DNA of 64,000 bases, taken from Myxococcus fulvus (GTDB lineage: Bacteria > Myxococcota > Myxococcia > Myxococcales > Myxococcaceae). Under the pieces are notes generated by a model, which was not told the origin of the DNA, did not search any database, and was given only the letters and a program-made list of their open reading frames with translations. Positions 43,466 through 52,152 of this stretch are shown piece by piece; within the stretch, counting starts at the first letter, position 1, and each line of letters opens with the position of its first letter. The position numbers and the translations under genes are program-made. The stretch is taken from NCBI RefSeq assembly GCF_900111765.1, contig NZ_FOIB01000014.1, positions 242,866 through 306,865 of the forward strand. The letters run 5' to 3'.

Positions 43466-45115
43466 GTGGGGCGGCCGTGGACGTTCTTCCAGCGCGTGGG
43501 CGCTGGCTTCATCGCGGCCCTGCTCGTCGCGCTGGTGCTGACATGCACGTTGGCCGTGGAGCTCGTGTCCGCGCGCTCCAGTCGCAGGGCGAACCTCCTC
43601 GCGATGTCGATGGACCGGCTGGAGGTGGAGCACCTGCGAGGGGCCTTCACCGACAAGGTCTCCAGTGAGCGGAGCGTCGTCCTGTCCGACGATGCGTTCT
43701 TCGCCGAGGACCGGGTGCGCGCTCGCGAGTGCTTCATCGTCACGCACGAGCGGCTCGTGCCTCGACTGGTGACACCGCCCGCGGCGACGCTGCTCGAGTC
43801 GGTGCTGCGCGCGGAGCAGGAGCACGAGCAGGCCGTGCGGGAGTGGGTCGCCATCCACGCCACGCGCGCGCTGCACTCTCGACGCGAGGCATTGTTCGAG
43901 GAGCGGGCCAGGGACACGAGGCTGCGCACCTACGCGACGCTCCATCAGCTCACGGCCCGGATGGAGTCACGGGTGGGCGCGAGCCTCCAGTCCGTGGTGG
44001 AGACGGAGGAGCAGGTCCTGCTGCTCTCCCTGGTGGCGATGAGCCTGGTCCTCGCGCTGGTCGCGACCTCGGGAGGGCTGCTGCTCTCCCGGCTGTCCTC
44101 GCCGCGAAGCGGGGTCGAACCCACGCGAATCAATCCGCTCATCGCGAGCCCGCACACAGGCAACGCCCGAGGCCGGGTGGCACCTCGCGCCACCGACGAC
44201 CCGGGAGCGCCGAGCGTGAGCGGACCGATGATGAAGCCAGGCGCGTCGGAGAAGGAGCTGGACCGGGCCGAGGACGATGCGCGGCCACGCACGCAGGAGC
44301 GCAAAGCCCGCACCTTCTTCTTCGCGGAGGCGCTCATCGACTCATTGCTCGACGAAGACGCCTCGTCGCGAAGAGAGGCCGCCAGCTCCGCGCCGCACAC
44401 CGGGAACACACCGCGAGGATGCACGGAGGCGGGCCACCCGTCCGCGCTGACGGTGGACGAAGCCACGCTCCGGGGCGACGCGCGCGAGATGATGGCGCGC
44501 ATCGGCGTGAGGGCGCACGACCTGGGCCTCCCGTTCGACACCTTGCAGTGGCTCCTGCGCGGCTTGGAGCGGGTGGACCCCTCCTCGGAGCCGGACCGCG
44601 TGAGGGACGGAGTGGGCCGCGCGCTCGAACAGTCACGCCGCCTGGGACAGCTGCTCTTGGACCTGTGGGACGTGTCGAGCCAGCTCACGGGGCGTCAGGT
44701 CGCGGAGCCGGTGGACCTGTCACACCTGGCTCACGAGGTGATGGAGCGCTTCACCGAGCCCGCGGCGTGGGCAGGCAGCCCGCTCCTCCTCGACGCGGAG
44801 CCGGGGCTCGTGGGTCGGTGGGACCGACTGGGCTTGGAGCAGGTGCTGACCCACCTCATCGCCCACGCATTGGAGCTCGGAGCGGGGCACCCGGTGCGGC
44901 TTCGCGTCGAGCGCGTGGGGCGCACCCGCGCGCGAATCGTGGTCGAGGGCATGCCCCTGCCCGACGGTGGCGCCGGGCTGGGCCGCCACCTGGTCCAACA
45001 GTGGGTGGACTCCCACGGAGGCACCCTGCGCATGGAGGGCACCTCCGGGGACAAAGCCACCTGCACGGTGGAGCTGCCGCTGCTCGAACAGCCCCTGGAA
45101 TCAGCCCCCGCCTGA
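43466..45115 (+). CDS. Degenerate sensor histidine kinase
   Basis: A 549-residue membrane protein with a GTG start and a strong GGAGGGG site. Helices at about 11-32 and 184-207 flank a periplasmic region. The long linker (about 215-330) repeats PHTGN twice (229-233, 310-314). DHp region: RAHDLGLPFDTLQ with phosphoacceptor-type His351, then SRRLGQLLLDLWDVSSQ. The ATPase domain is degraded: the N-box LTHLIAHALELG has His463/His467 instead of the essential Asn, and the D-box reads VVEGMPLPDGG. The GAGLGRHLVQQWVDSHGGTL end is intact. It may have lost ATP-dependent kinase activity. Confidence 0.75.
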   Translation: MGRPWTFFQRVGAGFIAALLVALVLTCTLAVELVSARSSRRANLLAMSMDRLEVEHLRGAFTDKVSSERSVVLSDDAFFAEDRVRARECFIVTHERLVPRLVTPPAATLLESVLRAEQEHEQAVREWVAIHATRALHSRREALFEERARDTRLRTYATLHQLTARMESRVGASLQSVVETEEQVLLLSLVAMSLVLALVATSGGLLLSRLSSPRSGVEPTRINPLIASPHTGNARGRVAPRATDDPGAPSVSGPMMKPGASEKELDRAEDDARPRTQERKARTFFFAEALIDSLLDEDASSRREAASSAPHTGNTPRGCTEAGHPSALTVDEATLRGDAREMMARIGVRAHDLGLPFDTLQWLLRGLERVDPSSEPDRVRDGVGRALEQSRRLGQLLLDLWDVSSQLTGRQVAEPVDLSHLAHEVMERFTEPAAWAGSPLLLDAEPGLVGRWDRLGLEQVLTHLIAHALELGAGHPVRLRVERVGRTRARIVVEGMPLPDGGAGLGRHLVQQWVDSHGGTLRMEGTSGDKATCTVELPLLEQPLESAPA

Positions 45116-45121
45116 GTCCCT

Positions 45122-46027
45122 TCAGAACGGGTGGACATGCTCCTCGGGCGGCGTGACGAAGGACCGGAAGGCCGAGGTCTCCGTGTGCTTCTCGCGCGAC
45201 TCCAGCCGCTCGAACTCCAGCGAGTCGTGCGCGCAGAACACCGTCACCTCGTCCCCGTGCAGGCGCTTGAGCTGACGCAGCCGTCGCTGGTTGTGCAGGC
45301 GCATGGGCCGGTCCTTCTCCATCAGCCGTTGATACGCGCGCAGCCCCGGCGTGCAGCGATAGCGCCCCGAATCCATCTCACCGTGGAAGAAGTACGCGTC
45401 GCCCGCGTGCAACAGCCACCCGCTCCCCGAGCGCACCGCCACACCCGCATGCCCCAGCGTGTGCCCCACCAGCGGCACCAGCAGGATTTCGGGCGGGAGC
45501 CCCTTCAAGTCGCGGACGCAGTCGAAGCCGAACCAGCGCTCACCCACCTGTCCCGTGGGGTACGTCACCCAGTGCGACTCGTGCATCCACTGCTCGGGGC
45601 GGTAGCGCTGCCGGTCCAGCGGTGACGTCCGCGCGGTGGCGGCCAGGTACTCGTCCGCGAGCAGGTGCACGCGCGCATGCGGGAAGTCATCGAGCCCACC
45701 GGCATGGTCGAAGTCGAGATGGGTCAGGACGATGTCGCGCACGTCCTGCGCCTTGAACCCCATCCGCTCGATTTGACGGATGGCCGTGGCGCCCTCGTGG
45801 AGCTGAGGCCGACACAGCATGTCCAGGAAGAGCGGGCTCTGACGGACCTGGGGATGGAGCACGTCCTGCAGGCCGAAGCCGGTGTCCACGAGGATGAGCC
45901 CGTTCGCTCCCTCCACCAGCAGGCAATGGCAGGTCAGCGCCGCGGGACCTCGGAAGCCCCGGCGCCCGTCCATGAGCCGGCCCCCGGGTGGACACATGGT
46001 GGTGCAATTGAGGTGATGGATGCGCAT
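45122..46027 (-). CDS. MBL-fold metallo-hydrolase (lactonase-like)
   Basis: A 301-residue hydrolase with zinc motif TDxxHLDFDHAGG in the form THLDFDHAGG, downstream GHTLGHAG and HAGDAYFF, and a final AHD. The first His of the usual HxHxDH is kept and the middle position is Asp, a pattern seen in some lactonase-type members. An early Cys-rich NCTTMCPPGGR lies at the N-terminus. It may hydrolyse a lactone such as an acyl-homoserine lactone, but no substrate is proven. Confidence 0.85.
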   Translation of the reverse strand: MRIHHLNCTTMCPPGGRLMDGRRGFRGPAALTCHCLLVEGANGLILVDTGFGLQDVLHPQVRQSPLFLDMLCRPQLHEGATAIRQIERMGFKAQDVRDIVLTHLDFDHAGGLDDFPHARVHLLADEYLAATARTSPLDRQRYRPEQWMHESHWVTYPTGQVGERWFGFDCVRDLKGLPPEILLVPLVGHTLGHAGVAVRSGSGWLLHAGDAYFFHGEMDSGRYRCTPGLRAYQRLMEKDRPMRLHNQRRLRQLKRLHGDEVTVFCAHDSLEFERLESREKHTETSAFRSFVTPPEEHVHPF

Positions 46028-46153
46028 GCCGACACGTCCCAGGCCGCAAGGCCGCTCGAGTCCGTGTCTAAGGTGGGACGTGCCTCACGGACGAGGAGCC
46101 CGGGCTGCTCGCCGCCTGGAGCGCTCGCTCGTCCGGGAGACCTGCGTCCATGA

Positions 46154-46181
46154 GCCCGGTGCACCTCACGGACGACCGGGC
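46154..46181. terminator. Terminator downstream of the cupin gene
   Basis: GCCCGGT (46154-46160) and ACCGGGC (46175-46181) form a perfect 7-bp stem with a 14-nt loop, just beyond the minus-strand cupin stop. Confidence 0.45.
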
Positions 46182-46197
46182 CCCCGTCACCCCGGGG

Positions 46198-46548
46198 CTA
46201 CAGGTGCTCCAGCGTGTCCGCCGTGCGCTCCTCGCGCACGTTGCCCGGGTTGACGGGCTCGAGGAGCAGCACGTGGACCTCCTCCTCCGCCACGGGCCGA
46301 TGCTCCACGCCGCGCGGGATGATGATGAGCTCGCCGGGCTCCACCTCCACCGTGCGCTCACGCAGCTCCATGCGCAGCCGCCCGCTCAGCACCAGGAACA
46401 GCGCGTCCTCGTGCTCGTGGTGGCGCCACGCACACGGGCCCGACAGCTTCGCCAGCCGAACGTGCTGCCCGTTGAGCTCACCGACGGACCCGTGCTCGGA
46501 GAACAGCGCCAGCTCCTGGGCCAGGTTCACCTTGTCGACGGACGGCAT
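46198..46548 (-). CDS. Small cupin protein
   Basis: A 116-residue single-domain cupin. The metal site is in HHEHEDALFLVLSGRLRM and the second motif is PGELIIIPRGVEHRP. ATG 46548 gives MPSVDKVNLAQ, the typical start of this small-cupin group; an upstream ATG at 46668 adds a low-complexity lead. The family binds metals and often acts in sugar or aromatic metabolism or as a regulator. Substrate unknown. Confidence 0.8.
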   Translation of the reverse strand: MPSVDKVNLAQELALFSEHGSVGELNGQHVRLAKLSGPCAWRHHEHEDALFLVLSGRLRMELRERTVEVEPGELIIIPRGVEHRPVAEEEVHVLLLEPVNPGNVREERTADTLEHL

Positions 46549-46785
46549 CGAGGGCTCGTCGCCCGCCTGCTCACCGTCCGCCACGTTGGCGGGCTCGACG
46601 CGGCGGCGTGAGTCCCACCGGGGCGGGCGGGCAACGGGGACGGTGGGGCTTCGGGTGGGCGCGCTCATGCGGACGAAACCTTCTCATCCTCCCTGGCGGA
46701 TGTCTGTCTTCATCCCCGGGCAATGCCTCTCACGGACACCTGGGGCCCGCGAGGGTCGGATACCCGACGAAGCGAGGCCCCCGCT

Positions 46786-47703
46786 TCAGTCGGGATAGAA
46801 CATCGGGTCGCGCGTGGTGACGAACGAGGAGATGACGGACGCGACCTCCTCGGGCAGGCCGGTGAACTGCACGCCCACGCCTGGCATCAGCTCCGGCATC
46901 TTCGGGTTGGCCTCGCGCACCCAGCGCACCACGCCCGTCACCTTCATGGGGCGTCCGCCGGGCAGCGTGAAGTCCAGCTCCACCTGCGTGCCGCGCGCCA
47001 CCGCGTCCACCGTGGCGATGAAGACGCCGCCCTCGCTGATGTCCATCGAGAAGCCGGTGAAGAAGTTGGAGTCGCTGCGCATGTCGATGGACGTGTGCAT
47101 GCGCACCCGACCGTTGCGACGAGCGTCCTCCGAGCCGGAAGCGCGCGAGGGCGCCGCGGGAGGCGTGGGCAGCGACTGCCCCTTCTCGCGCGCGGCCTGG
47201 GCTGCCTTCGCCAGCTCCGCCTGCCGGGCCTTCGCGGCCTCCTGCTGACGCGCCTTCTCCCGAGCCTGGGTGGCCTCGTGCTGCTTCAGCGCGGCCTCCG
47301 CGTCCGTCACCGCGCGCGCCACCCGGGTTGTCTGCTCCTGCTGGATGCGCAGCGCCGCCTGCACCTCCACGCCCATCCGCTTGCGCGCCTCCAGCGCCTT
47401 CTCCCGCGCCTCCAGGGCCTTCTCCCGCGCGGCCTCCACGTCGAGTGAGGGCACGGAGGAGGCCTGGAGCCTGGACGCCTGCTCGCCCAGCTGGGGGTCG
47501 GCGTCGGGCTCCTGGTGGGCGCGGGCCAGCGCGGCGCGCACGGCGTCCAGACGGCTGGAGAGCAGGGCCGCGTCGGCCAGGGCGCGCGTCACCTGCTCGG
47601 CGAGTCGGGACTCCTGGGTGGACAGCTCGCTCTCGGCGCGAGCCAGCTCGGCCTCACGGAGGCCCGAGGCGGGCGCGCGGGAGGCAGGGGACGACGAGGT
47701 CAT
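46786..47703 (-). CDS. Coiled-coil PilZ-domain protein
   Basis: A 305-residue protein. Residues about 15-175 are an Ala/Glu/Arg-rich coiled coil that includes a duplicated EAREKALEARK segment. The C-terminal part (about 195-305) is a PilZ domain of the type abundant in myxobacteria: NGRVRMHTSIDM has the RxxxR-like front and DISEGGVFIAT the DxSxxG. It may bind c-di-GMP or act as an adaptor. The stop is followed by a cupin gene on the same strand. Confidence 0.85.
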   Translation of the reverse strand: MTSSSPASRAPASGLREAELARAESELSTQESRLAEQVTRALADAALLSSRLDAVRAALARAHQEPDADPQLGEQASRLQASSVPSLDVEAAREKALEAREKALEARKRMGVEVQAALRIQQEQTTRVARAVTDAEAALKQHEATQAREKARQQEAAKARQAELAKAAQAAREKGQSLPTPPAAPSRASGSEDARRNGRVRMHTSIDMRSDSNFFTGFSMDISEGGVFIATVDAVARGTQVELDFTLPGGRPMKVTGVVRWVREANPKMPELMPGVGVQFTGLPEEVASVISSFVTTRDPMFYPD

Positions 47704-47719
47704 GTCGTGGGACTCCGGA

Positions 47720-47744
47720 GGGGGGCCACTGTAGCAGGCCCCCC
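47720..47744. terminator. Terminator of rtcB
   Basis: GGGGGGCC (47720-47727) and GGCCCCCC (47737-47744) form a perfect 8-bp stem with a 9-nt loop between the rtcB stop and the start of the coiled-coil PilZ gene. Confidence 0.6.
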
Positions 47745-47772
47745 GGAAAGTCCACGTGCCACGGCGTGTGGG

Positions 47773-49125
47773 TCAATCCGCGCCCTTGATGCAGGCCACC
47801 GGCTTGAGTCGGTGCGCCACCCGGGCGAGCCCCGCCATCTCCACTGTCTCCAGCACGTCATCCAGGTTCTTGTAGCAGGGGCCGGACTCGTCCAGCGGCG
47901 TCTGCCGGGTGTTGAGGATGATGCCGGCCTCGGCCATGCGCGCGTCGGTGGCGTCCTGCTTCAGCACGCGCCGCGCCTCGCCTCGGGACAGCCGCCGCCC
48001 CGAGCCGTGGTTCACCGAGTAGATGGACTTGGACGCGCCCTCCTCGGCGAAGAGGATGGCGCTGCCGGTCTCCATGGAGCCGGGAATCAGGATGGGGTGG
48101 CCGGTGCCCTCCCAGGCCGTGCGCTTGAGCGAGGGGTGGCCGGCGGGGAACGCGCGCGTGGCGCCCTTGCGGGCCACGAACTTGCCGGCCTCCTTCTGGA
48201 TGAGGTTGTGCGAAATCTCGTAGTAGACGCTCGCCGTCCCGCCGAACACGTCCTCGAGCGCGGCGCACACGGCCTCGCCGATGATGAGCCGGTTGGCCAC
48301 GGCGAAGTTGGCCGCCATGTTGTGCAGGTTCCAGTACTCGCGGCCCAGCGCGCTGTCGGCGTCCAGCCAGACGAAGTCCTCGCTGCGGCTCTTGAGGCCC
48401 AGGTGCGCGGCGCCCTTCACGAAGAAGTGCTTGGCGATGTTCCAGCCGAAGCCGCGGCTGCCGGTGTGGAGCATCACCCAGACGCGGCCGCTCTCGTCCA
48501 CCTGCATCTCGGTGAAGTGGTTGCCGCCGCCCAGGCTGCCCAACTGCCCGCGCTTCTCGTAGGCCCGGTCGGGGATGTCCACCCGGTCGTCCTCGACGGG
48601 GATGAAGTCGCGCTCGGTGACGGCGGAGCCCCGGCCCAGGGCCTTGGCGCCGTGGCGCACCACCTCCGCGAACGAGCGATCCGACACCTTGCGCTGGTGC
48701 TGCGCGCGGCTCGCGCCCACGCCCACGGCGATGCGGCGGGTGACCTGGTCGATCCACTGGCGGCGCTTGACGGGGTCGGCGACGTCCTCGGCCATGAGGG
48801 AGGTCTGCAGCTGCACCATGCCGCAGCCGATGTCATAGCCGGCGGCGGTGGGGAGCAGGACGCCGTCGGTCTCCACGACGGTGCCGATGGGCACGCCGTA
48901 GCCCACGTGACAGTCGGGGGTGACGGCGACGCGGGTGACGCCGGGGAACGACGCGGCGTTGACCACCTGGTCGAAGACGGTGTCCTCCAGCCCGGGGACC
49001 TCGGGGCCCTCGCCCCACAGCAGCTTGTCCGAGAGGAACAAGTCCGCGTCGACCCGCATGCTCTTGGTCTTGGGCAGGACGTAATGGCCCTCGGCGGCCT
49101 TCTCCAGACGTTGCTTCCAACTCAT
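47773..49125 (-). CDS. rtcB: RtcB family RNA-splicing ligase
   Basis: A 450-residue RNA ligase that joins 2',3'-cyclic phosphate (or 3'-phosphate) ends to 5'-OH ends with GTP and Mn2+. The strong GGAGGAAAGCC site precedes ATG 49125. Conserved landmarks: PDCHVGYGVPIGTV, DIGCGM (metal Cys), GGNHFTEM, HTGSRGFG, ISHNLI, PGSMETGSAI and the guanylated-His region SVNHGSGRRLSR. Length is normal for bacterial members. No RtcA or RtcR gene is in the window. Confidence 0.96.
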   Translation of the reverse strand: MSWKQRLEKAAEGHYVLPKTKSMRVDADLFLSDKLLWGEGPEVPGLEDTVFDQVVNAASFPGVTRVAVTPDCHVGYGVPIGTVVETDGVLLPTAAGYDIGCGMVQLQTSLMAEDVADPVKRRQWIDQVTRRIAVGVGASRAQHQRKVSDRSFAEVVRHGAKALGRGSAVTERDFIPVEDDRVDIPDRAYEKRGQLGSLGGGNHFTEMQVDESGRVWVMLHTGSRGFGWNIAKHFFVKGAAHLGLKSRSEDFVWLDADSALGREYWNLHNMAANFAVANRLIIGEAVCAALEDVFGGTASVYYEISHNLIQKEAGKFVARKGATRAFPAGHPSLKRTAWEGTGHPILIPGSMETGSAILFAEEGASKSIYSVNHGSGRRLSRGEARRVLKQDATDARMAEAGIILNTRQTPLDESGPCYKNLDDVLETVEMAGLARVAHRLKPVACIKGAD

Positions 49126-49521
49126 GGCTTTCCTCCCCGGACAGGGGTGAACACGCGCGAGCGACGCAAACGTCCGGAACAAGCTGACTGTCCGACACGG
49201 GTACGCCAGGGACCTCCGAGGATGCTGGTGGAGCGGGCGGGAAGGCGAGCGAAATCCTGGGTTTTCCCTCGGGAGGAGGAGGCACGACGCGGTGCGTGGG
49301 ATGGGGCTGCCCCGGACCTGGGGGCGAGGTGAGGGGGGTGGTGTTGTTGCCGTGCGGACGTCCCGAACGCATCCTGGAGGGGTGGTGCGGCGGGGTCGCG
49401 CACACGCGGACGTCCGAGCGAAAGTCGGCTCGCGTGCGATGCGCGGCAATTGGATCGGCTCGGGGCTTGCCGCATTCCCTCTTCAGTCCCATCCATTTCC
49501 CATCCAGGTAGGGGGTGGGTG
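49126..49521. other. Divergent spacer upstream of rtcB with paired GGACGTCC sites
   Basis: A 396-bp gap without a credible gene. It contains two copies of GCGGACGTCC, at 49354-49363 and 49406-49415, 52 bp apart; each includes the 8-bp palindrome GGACGTCC. They could be a regulatory pair for rtcB or for the small secreted protein at 49522. Other open frames are shadows. Confidence 0.35.
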
Positions 49522-49866
49522 ATGGGTTTCCTCGGCGGGGTGTTCCTGGCGATGGCGTTGCAGGCGGTGCCGGCGGATACGGTGGCGGGTCCGGTGTTCA
49601 ATCCGTCGATTTGCGCCAAGAAGCGGGTGGACGCGTGTGGTTGTCACCACGTGTATGGGATTCGGCACTGCCACCCGAACCGGAAGGGTGAGCACTGCGA
49701 GGCGCCGGTGAAGGCGCAGGTGTCGGAGGAGAAGGCGGAGGCGCAGGCGGTGGTGGAGAGCCGCGAGCCGGAAGCCACGCCGACGACGGAGCAGGTCCAG
49801 CCTGCCCAGGTGCAGCCGGCTCCCGAGAAGAAGCGCTTCGACCCGAAGAAGTCCGTGCCGATGTGA
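49522..49866 (+). CDS. Small secreted Cys/His-containing protein
   Basis: A 114-residue protein. ATG 49522 has a G-rich site (GGGGGTGGG) just before. Residues 1-22 are a signal peptide. The mature part starts with a Cys/His cluster (CAKKRVDACGCHHVYGIRHC, then GEHC) that could bind metal or form disulfides, followed by a Glu/Gln/Val/Pro-rich tail ending KKRFDPKKSVPM. The motif resembles small Myxococcales-specific secreted proteins; function unknown. Confidence 0.72.
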   Translation: MGFLGGVFLAMALQAVPADTVAGPVFNPSICAKKRVDACGCHHVYGIRHCHPNRKGEHCEAPVKAQVSEEKAEAQAVVESREPEATPTTEQVQPAQVQPAPEKKRFDPKKSVPM

Positions 49867-49878
49867 GGCCGGACGGGC

Positions 49879-49901
49879 AGGGCCTCCGGAGGTGAGGCCC
49901 T
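49879..49901. terminator. Terminator downstream of the small Cys/His protein gene
   Basis: AGGGCCTC (49879-49886) and GAGGCCCT (49894-49901) form a perfect 8-bp stem with a 7-nt loop, 12 bp after the stop. Confidence 0.6.
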
Positions 49902-50078
49902 CCCCTGCGTCCAGTGACTGTGAGCCAGGAAGCTCGGGCCCGTGGGGCTCAAGCGGTCCGGCGCGGCTGTGCGCGGAAGGTCAGGGGCGAAGGGCTCCAG
50001 CGGGTGCCGAGGCCCAGGGGCCCGCCCGATGTGGAGAACTTGTGGATCGCGAGCGGGCCCGAGGCCGTGATGGCCCGA

Positions 50079-50322
50079 ATGCGCGCGTCCACATGGGCGA
50101 TGCGTGAGCACGCGCCAGACCGGGCATGCGCGCGTCCACATGGGAGATGTGCGAGCTCGTGGCAGCGATGATGCGAGCGCGCGTCCACATGGGCGATGCG
50201 CGAGTACGCGCGAGGCCGTGCATGCACACGTTCACGTGGGCGATGCGCGAGTTCGTGGCAGCGAGGTGCGAATGCGCACGTGCCCAGGTGGGCGATGCGC
50301 GAGTTCGTGGCCGCATCAGCGC
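50079..50322. repeat. Five-unit imperfect tandem repeat
   Basis: Units start at 50079, 50126, 50171, 50222 and 50272, and are 45 to 51 bp long. Each contains a form of CGTCCACATGGGCGATGCG followed by CGAG and a more variable second half. The block lies in the spacer beyond the stop of the TPR/Pro-rich gene. Unit lengths are not multiples of three, so it is unlikely to be coding. It may have arisen by slippage or unequal crossover. Confidence 0.75.
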
Positions 50323-51887
50323 ATGGGCGCAGCGGTGGCCACGGTCAGGTCCGACGCGGTCGGACGCGAGTCCTCACGGGACTCGGTCGCGAGGGTCTCC
50401 GCGCGGCTCAAGGACAACGGGCCCTCCGAGCGGATGATGACCCAGCGGGACTGGGGCGAGACCCTCAGCGCCACCGCGTTGGGACTGAGCCAGCGCAGCT
50501 CGGGTCGATACGACGTCACGGGATTCACCGTCACCGGGCCCCCCGTGGTCCACAGGCTCGCGCTCACCTCGACCCTCTGTGGCTCGCGAGAATCCTGAGC
50601 GCTCAGCGCCGGAGGCGAGGCCCGTGCCGTGGCCTGGAGCGCCTGCGCGGGTGACGCGGTCGAGGGCGACTTCGCCCGAGCCCACGAAGGGTCGGGAGCC
50701 CCGGCCGTGCGAGGCGCGGTGCCCGTCTGCGTCCACCGAGGCTCGAGCGTGAGCGGAGCCCTCGTCGTGCTTCCGTGACCCTCGGGCTGACGCGGAGTGG
50801 GCGCGGCCTGGGTGGCCGAAAGTGCGCCGGGTTGGCGGGCAGCAGGCCCCGTGTTCATCGGCCGAGCCTGGCTCCGTTCCGTGGACGGAGCGCGAACAGC
50901 GCCGCCCGTGTTCCGCGCCGAGCCGCGCGAAGGCGTCACAGGCGCGGGAACAGTCCGCGGAGCCTCCACCTGCCGAGGCGCCACGGCACCCCGAGGAGGA
51001 AACGAAGTCATCGTCTGCGCGGGAGCCGCGGTGCGTGCGGGCACGGGCAACCGTTCTCCCACGATGGCGAGCTCATATCCACGAGGCGTCGAGACCTCGG
51101 GAGCATGTGTCTCCGGAACAGGAGGAGACGACTTCGGCGACCGTGAAGCGGGCACCTGGATGGGCGTCAACGCCAGCAGCTCCGCGAGGAAGTCCGCGGA
51201 AGGCACCTCATCGAGAAGGATTCCCATCACCGTGGTGGGCGCGGGCGTCGCCATGGGCTCCACGTCGATGTCGATGGACACCTCGTCGACCAGATCAAGA
51301 ACGGACGACTCATCGTCATCGGGCACAGGAGGTGCGCTGGGCGCCACCGGGACACGCACGCTCACGGGCGCGATGGACGGAACCGAAGGCAGCGGTCCCC
51401 GGACCCGAGTCTCCTCCGCCGCGCGCAACACGAACGCGGGAGGCGGCGGTGGCGGAGTGCGCGTCCGCGACTCCACCCGAGGCGCCTCCTTCTCCAGGGC
51501 GAGCCCGGCCACATCCCGATAGAGCCGCTCATCCTCCAGCGCCGTCGAGGGAGGCACCGGCGCCTGTCCCAACCGCGCGAAGTCCGAGGTCAGCTCCGCA
51601 TCCCGTGGGTCCAGCTCCAGCGCGGCGCGCAGGGCGGCGCGCGCCCGGGCCTCACATCCCTGCGCGAGCAGCAGCGACGCCGCTGTCCGATAGGAGGCGA
51701 TGGCCGCGCGCAGGTTCCCCGCGCGACGACAGGTCTCCGCGTGCTGCACGCGCGCGTTCGGGTCCTTGGGCACCAGGCGCAGGATGCGCTCCAGCTCCTG
51801 TGCACACTCGCCATACCGTTCCTGGAGGAACAACGACCGCGCGGACTCCTTCAACGCTCTCAACTGGGCCCGCGCGTGCTCGCTCAT
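50316..51887 (-). CDS. TPR-domain protein with long Pro/Ala/Ser-rich region
   Basis: A 523-residue protein. ATG 51887 is preceded by AGGACAGGA. Residues 1-120 form a TPR-type repeat pair (ERYGECAQELERILRLVPKDPNARV, ELDPRDAELTSDFARLG; each quoted in part). Residues about 120-440 are a long disordered Pro/Ala/Thr/Ser region with an acidic island (DDDESSVLDLVDE). Residues about 440-523 have a compact beta-like end (VEVSASLWTTGGPVTV). Divergent from the sigma factor gene at 52153 and possibly linked with it. Function unknown. Confidence 0.75.
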   Translation of the reverse strand: MSEHARAQLRALKESARSLFLQERYGECAQELERILRLVPKDPNARVQHAETCRRAGNLRAAIASYRTAASLLLAQGCEARARAALRAALELDPRDAELTSDFARLGQAPVPPSTALEDERLYRDVAGLALEKEAPRVESRTRTPPPPPPAFVLRAAEETRVRGPLPSVPSIAPVSVRVPVAPSAPPVPDDDESSVLDLVDEVSIDIDVEPMATPAPTTVMGILLDEVPSADFLAELLALTPIQVPASRSPKSSPPVPETHAPEVSTPRGYELAIVGERLPVPARTAAPAQTMTSFPPRGAVAPRQVEAPRTVPAPVTPSRGSARNTGGAVRAPSTERSQARPMNTGPAARQPGALSATQAAPTPRQPEGHGSTTRAPLTLEPRWTQTGTAPRTAGAPDPSWARAKSPSTASPAQALQATARASPPALSAQDSREPQRVEVSASLWTTGGPVTVNPVTSYRPELRWLSPNAVALRVSPQSRWVIIRSEGPLSLSRAETLATESREDSRPTASDLTVATAAPMR

Positions 51888-52152
51888 CGTCCTGTCCTCC
51901 GGAACGGATGCCCTGCGGGGGAAAGCAGGGCCCATGCCGAGGAGCGCGCGTGGCCCCATTGAATCCAGTGCTCATCGGAGACACTGGCCCATGGCGCGAA
52001 AGCCCGTCTTCGGGCGAGCATCGCCCTCGGACTCCAGGCGGGCCCGTCAGGCCTGGAGACGCGCGAGGCCTCCGAGTGAGCCTGTAGAAAAGAAGCCCCG
52101 CGCTGTAACAAGGAAAGCCACCGCACCGGTGGGTGTTCATTCCGAGGCGTGC

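Noticed and set aside
50079..50322. CRISPR array at the tandem repeat block
   Set aside because: Units are imperfect and lack unique spacers of constant length; no cas genes are near.
50104..50598. Plus- and minus-strand open frames across the tandem repeat block
   Set aside because: Repeat unit lengths are not multiples of three and the frames run into the antisense of the TPR gene; they are repeat artefacts.
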